Shown: positions 1-4,958 of the stretch, in pieces
Numbering within the stretch: position 1 is the stretch's first letter
Layout: the number at the start of each line of letters is the position of its first letter
From: Coleofasciculus sp. S288
GTDB lineage: Bacteria; Cyanobacteriota; Cyanobacteriia; Cyanobacteriales; Coleofasciculaceae
Reading direction: 5' to 3'
Assembly (NCBI GenBank): GCA_020216575.1
Contig: JAIUYC010000406.1
Span: forward strand, 1-5,143
DNA: 5,143 nucleotides
Program-made: the position numbers and the translations under genes
The notes under the pieces: generated by a model
Databases searched by the model: none
Seen by the model: only the letters and a program-made list of their open reading frames with translations
What the model was told of the DNA's origin: nothing

Positions 1-468
1 AGACTGGTGTATGGATTAGCACTTCATATTTTAAAAAACCCTCAAGAGGCAGAAGACCTGACTCAAGAGATTTTTTTATCCCTTTGGCGTAGCAGTAACT
101 ACAATCCAGCTCGCGGTTCTCTCAGTAGCTTTCTAACAATGATGACTCGATCGCGGGCGATCGACAAAATTCGTTCTCGTGGTACTTCTCTCAAGTTTCT
201 TGACCGCTGGCGTCGAACTATGACCACTGAAACCTCCTCTAATACCCCTTTTGAACTTGCCTCATTAGGTGAGCGTTCCCAGCGAGTTCAGAATGCTTTG
301 GCTCAGCTTTCTCAAGAGCAGCGTCAGGTATTAGAAATGGTTTACTACGAAGGTCTCAGTCAATCGGAAATTGCTCAACAGCTAGACATCCCCCTAGGAA
401 CAATTAAAACCCGGTCTCGCCTCGGCTTATTGAAACTCAGACAAACCTTAGAAGATTTCATTAAATAG
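1..468 (+). CDS. ECF-type RNA polymerase sigma factor, 5' truncated by window edge
   Basis: Only the last 155 residues are visible, because the frame is open through base 1. The GTG at 7 lies inside conserved region 2 and is not the true start; roughly 25-45 N-terminal residues are probably missing. Region 2 shows the EAEDLTQEIFLSLW core (visible residues 16-29) and the -10-recognition part around TRSRAIDKIRSR. A variable linker follows at about 60-95. Region 4 (about 100-150) carries a helix-turn-helix, LSQSEIAQQLDIPLGTIKTR, for -35 recognition. There is no region 1 or 3, which fits a group 4 (ECF) sigma of the RpoE/SigK kind. Such factors direct RNA polymerase core to a small stress regulon and are held inactive by an anti-sigma factor. 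The next gene, 7 nt downstream, encodes one, so the two are almost surely co-transcribed. No cysteine is visible in this part. The sigma assignment is very secure; the exact ECF subgroup and regulon are unknown. Confidence 0.95.
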   Translation, partial: RLVYGLALHILKNPQEAEDLTQEIFLSLWRSSNYNPARGSLSSFLTMMTRSRAIDKIRSRGTSLKFLDRWRRTMTTETSSNTPFELASLGERSQRVQNALAQLSQEQRQVLEMVYYEGLSQSEIAQQLDIPLGTIKTRSRLGLLKLRQTLEDFIK

Positions 469-475
469 TGGCACT

Positions 476-1243
476 ATGACCGGACCTGTGTTTCCCGAAC
501 ACTTAGAAGAATTAATGGCAGGTTACGTCCTCGGCAACTTAGCCCCTCAAGAAGCTGAGGAATTTAGGCAACTTTTGGCAGAACGTCCTCAACTCGCTAC
601 AGAGGTGAATCGTTTGCAGGAAGTTCTGGAACTCTTGCCCTATGCTCTTCCAGAAGTAGAACCTCCTCCTCACATCCGTTCGGTTCTCCTCGATACTGTC
701 CAAGCTGACATCAACCGTAACCCAGTCCGCAGATGGTCTCGGTTACCGTGGAGCAAAATTGTTGGCAGTCTAGCCGCCCTGTTCGCTTTAGCTATTGGTA
801 TAGACAATTACTTTCTGCGGCAAGAACTTCAGAGGGCAAGTAGAGACAATTACCTTCTGCGACAAGAGCTTAAGACTGCGACAACTGTCATTAATGCGCT
901 ACAACAGCCAAATACCCGCGTATTCTCTCTCGTCGGTACAAAAGAAGCAAATACTGCCTCTGGAAGCATCCTGCTCGATCTTGATGCACAAAAAGCAGTT
1001 GTCGCCCTTCAAAACCTTCCAGCTCCGCCTTCCGATAAAATTTATCGACTTTGGGCGATCGCTGATAACAAACCAATCGCTTGCGCCGAGTTTAATGCCA
1101 GTCAGCAGGGAACCGTTTTAGACGAGTTTTCCCTTCGTACTCCTGCTTGTAGTAATACAACATCAACCTTAGCCGTTAGTTTAGAACCCTCTTCATTACC
1201 CCCGCAACCCGTTGGTCCCATAGTCATGATGGAAAAAAGCTAG
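476..1243 (+). CDS. Membrane-anchored anti-sigma factor, RskA-like
   Basis: 255 residues. The N-terminal part (about 1-75, with LAGYVLGNLAPQEAEEF-like helices seen as MAGYVLGNLAPQEAEEF) resembles anti-sigma N-terminal domains that clamp the sigma factor. It lacks the HxxxCxxC zinc motif, so it is a non-zinc type. Basic residues RRWSRLPWSK (85-94) precede one hydrophobic segment (about 95-112), which predicts cytoplasmic N-terminus and outer C-terminus. A heptad-like stretch (110-145) contains a 14-residue tandem duplication, DNYFLRQEL... then DNYLLRQEL.... Residues 148-255 match the RskA C-terminal domain: the YRLWAIADNKPIACAEF strand pattern, then PQPVGPIVMMEKS at the end. The only two cysteines, C203 and C225, lie in this outer domain. 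The start is 7 nt after the sigma stop with no clear Shine-Dalgarno, which suggests translational coupling. By family knowledge it sequesters the upstream sigma at the membrane until proteolysis or a signal releases it. The signal is not evident. Confidence 0.9.
   Translation: MTGPVFPEHLEELMAGYVLGNLAPQEAEEFRQLLAERPQLATEVNRLQEVLELLPYALPEVEPPPHIRSVLLDTVQADINRNPVRRWSRLPWSKIVGSLAALFALAIGIDNYFLRQELQRASRDNYLLRQELKTATTVINALQQPNTRVFSLVGTKEANTASGSILLDLDAQKAVVALQNLPAPPSDKIYRLWAIADNKPIACAEFNASQQGTVLDEFSLRTPACSNTTSTLAVSLEPSSLPPQPVGPIVMMEKS
803..886 (+). repeat. 42-bp in-frame tandem duplication inside the anti-sigma gene
   Basis: Bases 803-844 and 845-886 are consecutive 42-bp units encoding DNYFLRQELQRASR and DNYLLRQELKTATT. 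The first nine codons are nearly identical in both copies (gacaattac shared, then mostly synonymous changes), while the last five have diverged. The duplication lengthens the charged, probably coiled-coil segment just outside the membrane. It keeps the reading frame and a heptad multiple (14 residues = two heptads), so it probably works as a longer stalk. Confidence 0.8.
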
Positions 1244-1256
1244 TGCCAGAAGGCAG
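1236..1256 (+). repeat. Solo relative of the MITE left end, overlapping the anti-sigma stop codon
   Basis: Bases 1236-1256 match 4754-4774 at 17 of 21 positions without gaps, including the shared 11-mer AAAGCTAGTGC. It includes the TAG stop of the anti-sigma gene (1241-1243). No matching inverted end is seen downstream, so it is either a remnant or chance. If real, insertion may have supplied the gene's stop codon. Confidence 0.35.
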
Positions 1257-1296
1257 TCCAAATGAAAAAAATTCACCGCCATGAATGAAAGTGGTA

Positions 1297-1330
1297 TTTC
1301 CCCTTCCCCTTTCCCCCTTCGCCCTTCCCC
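1297..1330. repeat. Pyrimidine-only tract of CCCTT-like units
   Basis: Apart from a single G at 1321, all 34 bases are C or T, arranged as irregular CCCCTT/CCCTTC units. Such low-complexity tracts are common in cyanobacterial spacers. No function can be read from it. Confidence 0.7.
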
Positions 1331-1373
1331 ACTTTCAAGTCAGAAGGTAGGAGGCAGAGGGCTTTTATGAAAG

Positions 1374-1396
1374 AAAGCTTGTACAGTAAGCTTTTT
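1374..1396 (+). terminator. Weak hairpin with T-run, possible terminator of the sigma/anti-sigma operon
   Basis: AAAGCTT (1374-1380) and AAGCTTT (1388-1394) form a 7-bp stem around a 7-nt loop, and the second arm runs into TTTTT (1392-1396). The stem has only two G-C pairs and lies 130 bp after the anti-sigma stop, so termination here is uncertain. The AAGCTT core also recurs in the tandem array just downstream, so this may simply be part of the repeat family. Confidence 0.3.
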
Positions 1397-1399
1397 AAC

Positions 1400-1539
1400 C
1401 TTGTTCCAAGTTCCAAGCTTCAAGTTCCAAGTTCCAAGCTTCAAGTTCCGAGTTCCAAGCTTCAAGTTCCGAGTTCCAAGCTTCAAGTTCCGAGTTCCAA
1501 GCTCCAAGTTCCGAGTTCCAAGCTCCAAGTTTGCAAGTT
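1400..1539. repeat. Tandem array of six 21-bp units, each three 7-bp CAAGTTC-like motifs
   Basis: Units start at 1400, 1421, 1442, 1463, 1484 and 1505 and a partial copy runs from 1526. The typical unit is CAAGTTC+CGAGTTC+CAAGCTT, so the 21-bp period is itself three heptamers. Variation is patterned: the first unit begins CTTGTTC, the second keeps CAAGTTC in the middle, units three to six share CGAGTTC, and the last two full units end in CTC instead of CTT. This gradient suggests stepwise duplication. Heptamer-based tandem repeats are well known in filamentous cyanobacteria (the STRR class). There are no unique spacers, so it is not a CRISPR. Confidence 0.92.
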
Positions 1540-1641
1540 TAAACTCGGTAATTCGAGTTCAAACCTACAACGTCCCAGCAAAAAGCTGCAACCTTAGAGT
1601 TCACAACTATAGTGTTTCTCGGTTGACTGGGATACACCTAC

Positions 1642-1705
1642 AGGACTTACGCAAAATTACCGTTAAACCACCATCTGTAGGGGCGAATGGCCATTCGCCC
1701 CTACA
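1642..1705. repeat. Dispersed palindrome element, copy A
   Basis: It begins with AGGACTTACGCAAA (1642-1655) and ends in a perfect palindrome at 1676-1705 (30 bp) with arms TGTAGGGGCGAATGG and CCATTCGCCCCTACA. The layout matches copy B base for base in length. From memory, GGACTTACGCA-type ends and GGGCGAATGGCCATTCGCCC palindromes occur as dispersed repeats in many cyanobacterial genomes; I could not verify this here. It is probably a non-autonomous mobile repeat or its fragment. No transposase gene is present. The hairpin could also affect transcription through the spacer. Confidence 0.7.
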
Positions 1706-1760
1706 AACAGGCTGTATTCCGACTAATTTATAGATCCAACAGCAACTGTCATCCGTATTA

Positions 1761-1795
1761 TCAACAAACCAAAAACTGACTAATTGCCAACTCTT
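1761..1795 (+). repeat. 35-bp direct repeat, left copy
   Basis: It matches 2056-2090 at 30 of 35 positions without gaps. Both begin TCAAC and end GCCAACTCTT. The copies lie 295 bp apart and flank palindrome element B and the AT-rich repeat. Confidence 0.65.
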
Positions 1796-1804
1796 ATTGA
1801 AGAT

Positions 1805-1867
1805 AGGACTTACGCAAATTTGCCTCTAAATCACTAATTGTAAGGGCACGATATATCGTGCCACTAC
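1805..1867. repeat. Dispersed palindrome element, copy B
   Basis: It starts with the same AGGACTTACGCAAA (1805-1818) and has the same 63-bp length as copy A. Its palindrome has a perfect 18-bp core, GGCACGATATATCGTGCC (1845-1862), and outer GTA/TAC pairs (1840-1842 with 1865-1867). By hand, 34 of the first 43 bases match copy A, while the palindrome centre differs completely yet still pairs. The two are therefore diverged relatives, not chance hairpins. Confidence 0.65.
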
Positions 1868-1930
1868 CAGATGTGGAGTCTGTGAGTAAGTTCTGGAAGA
1901 GTTAATGAAAGTCATTTTGGGTCAAAGCTT

Positions 1931-1969
1931 AATTCAAAATTATTCTTTGAATTGGGAATCCAAAATTAT
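1931..1969. repeat. AT-rich inverted and direct repeat
   Basis: AATTCAAA (1931-1938) and TTTGAATT (1946-1953) form a perfect 8-bp inverted repeat with a 7-nt loop. AATTCAAAATTAT (1931-1943) also recurs as AATCCAAAATTAT (1957-1969) with one mismatch. This is typical of AT-rich cyanobacterial spacer repeats. A binding site for a regulator is possible but not supported further. Confidence 0.5.
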
Positions 1970-2055
1970 CAAGTCAACGTACTTCAATTAAGTCAATATC
2001 CAATCGCCAGTTTTACATCTCAAATCGATTAATTCTTGCAGGATATTGCTCGATG

Positions 2056-2090
2056 TCAACCAACCCAAAACTGGTTAATCGCCAACTCTT
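2056..2090 (+). repeat. 35-bp direct repeat, right copy, overlapping a hairpin
   Basis: This is the partner of 1761-1795. Its 3' end forms the left arm of a hairpin absent at the first copy: CCAACTCTT (2082-2090) can pair with AAG-AGTTGG (2094-2103, one bulged C) around a CTC loop. The hairpin ends 60 bp before the RTX start codon. There is no T-run after it, so it is not a standard terminator. Confidence 0.6.
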
Positions 2091-2163
2091 CTCAAGCAGT
2101 TGGTGATAGCGCCTCGCGAAAAAATAACCTGTCAACTAAACCACAACTAAAGGAATAACTGAC

Positions 2164-3855
2164 ATGACGAATTCTATGTTCAACACTCTTATTCCCTCGG
2201 ATAATGACATCCTCAACGGTGGAAATGGCAATGACTATCTTCGGGGTGGAGCAGGCAATGATACCCTCAAGGGGGGAGCAGGCAATGACGCCCTCTTCGG
2301 GGGAGCAGGCAATGACAATCTCAAGGGTGAAAATGGCGATGACATCGTCAGTGGTGGAGTCGGACGTGACACCCTCGACGGCGGAAATGGCAATGACGCT
2401 CTCTTTGGAGGAGCAGGCAATGACACCCTCAAGGGTGGAAATGGCGATGATACTCTCGACGGTGATGCTAATTTGAGACTCTTTGGTCTGACCAACAATA
2501 ACACTTTAGTTTCATTCGACCCCAGCAGCCCCAATCAAACTAGCAGCATTCAGGTAACTGGAATCCAACAGGGCAATTTGATAGGGATTGACTTTCGTTC
2601 AGCGGACGGTCTTCTCTACGGTGTCACGGATACCAACCAGATCTACACTATTAACGTCACCACAGGTGCTGCTACTCTGGCGAATACTATCTCTCCCATT
2701 CCCTTCAACGCAGGCCAGCAGTCAGGCGTAGACTTCAACCCGACAGTCGATCTGCTGCGGTTAGTCGGCACTAATGACCAAAATCTCCGCGTGAATGTGA
2801 ATACGGGTGCAGTCCAGGATTTCGATCCCAACACTCCGGGCGTCCAACCGGATGGAACCTTACGCTACGCGATGGGCGACCCTAACTCTGGGGCTAATCC
2901 GAACATCACGGCTGCGGCTTACACCAATGCTTTCGCCGGACCACCAAACCCGCAAACCCCACCTCGGACAACTACGTTGTTTGAGATTGATTCCAACCTA
3001 GATGTTCTTGTAACTCAAGGCAATGCCAATGTCACTCCTGTCGTACCTCCCAATTCAGGGCAACTATTTACTGTCGGGAAGTTGGGTGTTGACTTCGGTT
3101 CAAATGTAGGGTTTGACATTTTCTCGCCTCAGAATGGGTTGAATCTTGCCTACGCGGTTTCCGGCTCGACTTTATATACCATTGACTTGTCCACAGGCGC
3201 TGCGACAAACCAAGGTACGATCGGAAATGGCTCGTTGAACTTCTTCGGTTTCGCTGCCACCACAGTTTCGGATTCGACAGCGAGTGGTAATGACAAGCTC
3301 ATTGGGGGAGTCGGTAATGACACCATCCGAGGTGGGGCAGGCAATGACACGCTTGATGGCGGAACTGGTAATGACTCCCTGATGGGGGGAATCGGCAATG
3401 ATAGCCTCAAGGGAGGAAATGGTGACGATTTCTTAGATGGGGGTGCAGGCAATGACAAGCTCATTGGGGGAGCCGGTAATGACACTCTCGTTGGGGGAGC
3501 CGGTAATGACACCCTCATCGGGGGAGCCGGTAATGATACTTTCATCGGCGGTATAAGCGGTCTAATGACGATTACTGGCTGGGAAACCGATTCAGATAAA
3601 ATGCTCTTGAACACAGATATCTTTACAGTTCTTACAAGTGCTTCTGGTAGTGGGTTTAGTGTGGCAGGAGAGTTTGCTGTGGTAGGCAGTGATGCACAAG
3701 CAGCAACAAGCTCCGCGTTTATTGTTTACAGCAGTGCAACGGGTAACTTGTTCTACAACCAGAATGGAGCTGATGCAGGCTTAGGAACGGGTACTCACTT
3801 TGCTGCGATCGCAAGTGCTCCATCCATGCAGGCGATGGACTTTCAATTAGTCTAG
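2164..3855 (+). CDS. Secreted RTX calcium-binding protein with internal DUF4394 domain
   Basis: 563 residues, no cysteine and no N-terminal signal peptide, as expected for a type I secretion substrate. The ATG follows AAAGGA (2149-2154) by 9 nt, a good ribosome binding site. Residues 19-99 are nine RTX nonapeptides (GGxGxDxLx), which fold into a calcium-binding beta-roll. Residues about 104-366 match the DUF4394 pattern of recurring beta blades: [53 protein letters not shown]. Residues 381-461 are nine more nonapeptides after a partial one (SGNDKLI). Residues about 465-563 form a C-terminal domain typical of cyanobacterial RTX proteins ([17 protein letters not shown]), probably the secretion signal. 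By family knowledge the beta-rolls fold in external calcium after export. The function of DUF4394 is unknown; a surface or matrix role is inference. No transporter genes (HlyB/D type) are in the window. Frame and domains are secure; the biological role is not. Confidence 0.93.
   Translation: MTNSMFNTLIPSDNDILNGGNGNDYLRGGAGNDTLKGGAGNDALFGGAGNDNLKGENGDDIVSGGVGRDTLDGGNGNDALFGGAGNDTLKGGNGDDTLDGDANLRLFGLTNNNTLVSFDPSSPNQTSSIQVTGIQQGNLIGIDFRSADGLLYGVTDTNQIYTINVTTGAATLANTISPIPFNAGQQSGVDFNPTVDLLRLVGTNDQNLRVNVNTGAVQDFDPNTPGVQPDGTLRYAMGDPNSGANPNITAAAYTNAFAGPPNPQTPPRTTTLFEIDSNLDVLVTQGNANVTPVVPPNSGQLFTVGKLGVDFGSNVGFDIFSPQNGLNLAYAVSGSTLYTIDLSTGAATNQGTIGNGSLNFFGFAATTVSDSTASGNDKLIGGVGNDTIRGGAGNDTLDGGTGNDSLMGGIGNDSLKGGNGDDFLDGGAGNDKLIGGAGNDTLVGGAGNDTLIGGAGNDTFIGGISGLMTITGWETDSDKMLLNTDIFTVLTSASGSGFSVAGEFAVVGSDAQAATSSAFIVYSSATGNLFYNQNGADAGLGTGTHFAAIASAPSMQAMDFQLV
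2218..2460 (+). repeat. N-terminal RTX block: nine 27-bp units
   Basis: It encodes residues 19-99. Most units read GGA GCA GGC AAT GAC or GGA AAT GGC AAT/GAT GAC at the conserved core. Two units deviate in the calcium motif: GENGDDIVS (55-63) and GGVGRDTLD (64-72), the latter with Arg in place of Asn. Confidence 0.9.
3304..3546 (+). repeat. C-terminal RTX block: nine 27-bp units
   Basis: It encodes residues 381-461. The last three units share GGA GCC GGT AAT GA(C/T), unlike the GCA GGC choice in the first block, which points to recent local duplication of these units. Unit five (GGNGDDFLD) resembles the final unit of the first block (GGNGDDTLD). Confidence 0.9.
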
Positions 3856-3873
3856 TCCACTGAATAGTTATTA

Positions 3874-3916
3874 GTGAGCAGCGATCGGGCATCACTAGAA
3901 ACTGAGTGCTGCTCAC
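3874..3916. other. 9-bp inverted repeat after the RTX gene
   Basis: GTGAGCAGC (3874-3882) and GCTGCTCAC (3908-3916) pair perfectly around a 25-nt loop, starting 19 bp after the RTX stop. There is no T-run after it, so a Rho-independent terminator is not shown. It may stabilise the mRNA 3' end or be a regulator site. Confidence 0.5.
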
Positions 3917-3997
3917 AACCCTTACCACCTAAATAAAAGGTCAATCTCTTCTGGTTTATAAGCTTTTCTAATGCATTCCACCACATATCCTCTTCTG

Positions 3998-4006
3998 TGT
4001 TATGAT
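3998..4006 (+). promoter_or_regulatory. Candidate extended -10 promoter for rbp
   Basis: TGTTATGAT gives a TG extension one base before TATGAT, a close match to a sigma-70 -10 box. No clear -35 lies 16-18 bp upstream, which an extended -10 can compensate for. A start near 4013 would give a leader of about 97 nt, in line with the long leaders known for cyanobacterial rbp genes. Confidence 0.45.
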
Positions 4007-4063
4007 GCCTATCAGGAAATTAAATTCGGCTGTGTAGTTTGCTCTGTAGCCTTGGCAAGTCTC

Positions 4064-4102
4064 TCTCCGAATCTTATTTCTCTGTACCCTCTGATTCGGA
4101 GA
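4064..4102 (+). promoter_or_regulatory. Leader hairpin that masks the rbp ribosome binding site
   Basis: TCTCCGAATC (4064-4073) and GATTCGGAGA (4093-4102) are perfectly complementary over 10 bp with a 19-nt loop. The right arm contains the only Shine-Dalgarno-like sequence, GGAG (4098-4101), 8 nt before the ATG at 4110, and it pairs with CTCC at 4065-4068. In the mRNA this would block ribosome entry until the stem opens. The pairing is direct observation; its regulatory use is inference. Confidence 0.6.
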
Positions 4103-4109
4103 AAACTTT

Positions 4110-4418
4110 ATGTCAATTTATGTCGGCAATCTCTCTTATGAGGTCACAGAGGATGATCTCAGTGAAATTTTTGCCGAGTACGGAACTGTTAAGCGAGTTC
4201 AAATGCCTACAGACCGGGAAACTGGAAGACTTCGTGGCTTTGCTTTCGTAGAAATGGAAACAGAAGCCGAGGAATCTGCTGCGATTGATGCCCTTGACGG
4301 TGCTGAGTGGATGGGTCGCGATCTGAAAGTTAATAAAGCTAAGCCTCGCGAACAAAGAAAACCCTCGGGTGGTAGCTGGGGAAACAACAACAGATCTTTT
4401 CGGCGCAACTACAACTAA
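4110..4418 (+). CDS. RRM-domain RNA-binding protein, cyanobacterial Rbp family
   Basis: 102 residues. A single RNA recognition motif spans about 1-80, with RNP2 IYVGNL (3-8) and RNP1 RGFAFVEM (42-49); the aromatic residues Y4, F44 and F46 sit in the usual RNA-stacking positions. A short Gly/Asn/Arg-rich tail follows (SGGSWGNNNRSFRRNYN), resembling the glycine-rich tails of cold-induced cyanobacterial Rbp proteins but shorter than in many. These proteins bind single-stranded RNA in the cytoplasm, and several family members are cold-regulated or affect mRNA fate. The ATG at 4110 gives the exact conserved MSIYVGNL start. The ribosome binding site is GGAG within a hairpin. rpsU follows after a terminator, a known linkage in cyanobacteria. 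The family call is secure; which paralogue it is cannot be told. Confidence 0.95.
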   Translation: MSIYVGNLSYEVTEDDLSEIFAEYGTVKRVQMPTDRETGRLRGFAFVEMETEAEESAAIDALDGAEWMGRDLKVNKAKPREQRKPSGGSWGNNNRSFRRNYN

Positions 4419-4452
4419 GCTTCAGGACTAAAAAAATCAACTCTGAGGTCTT

Positions 4453-4480
4453 AAGGGCAGGCTTCTCGTCTGCCCTTTTT
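4453..4480 (+). terminator. Rho-independent terminator between rbp and rpsU
   Basis: AAGGGCAG (4453-4460) pairs with CTGCCCTT (4470-4477) around a 9-nt loop, and the right arm runs into TTTTT (4476-4480). It lies 35 bp after the rbp stop. Because no strong promoter is visible between it and rpsU, partial read-through may supply rpsU. Confidence 0.85.
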
Positions 4481-4547
4481 AACGCTAAGCTTGCTGGATT
4501 GTTTAGCCTAATGAAAGTAACTGACGTAAGATAAGAAAGGAGACAGG

Positions 4548-4733
4548 ATGACCCAAGTAATTATTGGCGAAAATGAAGGGATTGAATCAGCCCTCCGCCG
4601 ATTTAAGCGACAAGTTTCCAAAGCGGGTATCTTCCCAGACATGAGGAAGCATCGCCACTTTGAAACGCCCCATGAAAAACGCAAGCGCAAACTAGTCGCA
4701 AGACAAAAGCAGCGTAAGAGGTACTCTCGATAG
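4548..4733 (+). CDS. rpsU: 30S ribosomal protein S21
   Basis: 61 residues, normal length for bacterial S21. It shows the family pattern: an [17 protein letters not shown] helix (12-28), then [16 protein letters not shown] (33-48) and a very basic tail ending KQRKRYSR. S21 sits on the 30S platform near the 3' end of 16S rRNA and helps start translation by base pairing with the Shine-Dalgarno region. The ATG follows AAAGGAG (4536-4542) by 5 nt, the strongest ribosome binding site in the window. It lies 129 bp after rbp with a terminator between. Cyanobacteria often carry several S21 paralogues, and the copy next to rbp may be cold-responsive (family knowledge). Confidence 0.97.
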   Translation: MTQVIIGENEGIESALRRFKRQVSKAGIFPDMRKHRHFETPHEKRKRKLVARQKQRKRYSR

Positions 4734-4757
4734 AGTCAAAACCGGATTGAAATAAAG

Positions 4758-4896
4758 CTAGTGCAGGGCGGCAGAAGTTTATCACCACAAAAAACGCTTA
4801 CTTTCTTGCTTCCCCTGCTCATAAGTCAAAACTTTTTGAGCGTAAGGTGTTCAACCACTTGTAAGCTGGTAGATTATTTCTGCCAACCTGCACTAG
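4758..4896. mobile_element. 139-bp MITE-like element with 19-bp terminal inverted repeats
   Basis: The left end CTAGTGCAGGGCGGCAGAA (4758-4776) and the right end TTCTGCCAACCTGCACTAG (4878-4896) are inverted copies matching at 17 of 19 positions. Weaker inverted similarity continues inward (TTATCACCAC against the complement of CTGGTAGATTA). The interior has no coding capacity for a transposase. Both ends show CTAG, but no longer target duplication is clear. The element begins 24 bp after the rpsU stop. A 21-bp relative of the left end sits at 1236-1256, next to the anti-sigma stop. It could instead be a large hairpin at the end of the rpsU transcript. Confidence 0.6.
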
Positions 4897-4950
4897 GAGG
4901 TTCAGCGCTTAACTCTGATAATCCTCCAGCTGCCATATTATTTTTGAGGA

Positions 4951-4958
4951 GCGATCGC
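4951..4958. repeat. HIP1 octamer GCGATCGC (also at 1055-1062 and 3805-3812)
   Basis: Three perfect copies of this palindrome occur in 5.1 kb: inside the anti-sigma gene (1055-1062), inside the RTX gene (3805-3812) and in the 3' spacer (4951-4958). HIP1 is strongly over-represented in many cyanobacterial genomes and is the main composition clue to the host. Confidence 0.85.

Larger units (their letters stand above)
1244..2163. other. 920-bp repeat-rich non-coding spacer
   Basis: No credible gene lies between the anti-sigma stop and the RTX start. The short open frames here arise from 21-bp repeats, whose period divisible by three keeps frames open on both strands. The spacer holds, in order, a pyrimidine tract, a weak hairpin, a six-unit tandem array, two palindrome elements, an AT-rich inverted repeat and a pair of 35-bp direct repeats; each is listed separately. 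No RNA gene is recognisable. Any promoter for the RTX gene must lie in the last few hundred bases, but I see no convincing -35/-10 pair. Confidence 0.8.

Noticed and set aside
7..9. GTG as start of the sigma factor
   Set aside because: The frame continues upstream to base 1 and the GTG lies within conserved region 2, so the true start is outside the window.
1400..1539. Possible CRISPR array
   Set aside because: Units are contiguous 21-mers without unique spacers, and no cas gene is present.
1340..1733. Open frames on both strands with repetitive products (SSKLQVP and NLKLGT types)
   Set aside because: They are translations of the 21-bp tandem array, whose length is divisible by three. No ribosome binding site or domain supports them.
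2100..2130. TTGGTG ... TAACCT as promoter of the RTX gene
   Set aside because: Both boxes are poor matches, the spacing is 19 bp, and the -35 overlaps the hairpin arm; too weak to call.
2204..2534. Open frames overlapping the first RTX block on both strands
   Set aside because: Repeat-driven shadows of the 27-bp units; the RTX frame has the good ribosome binding site and clear domains.
3150..3614. 154-residue proline/serine-rich frame on the minus strand
   Set aside because: It is the antisense reading of the second RTX block (repeated SLPAPP), a known artefact of RTX DNA.
1..3855. Functional link between the ECF sigma factor and the RTX gene
   Set aside because: They are separated by a 920-bp repeat-rich spacer and no ECF-type promoter motif could be recognised before the RTX gene.
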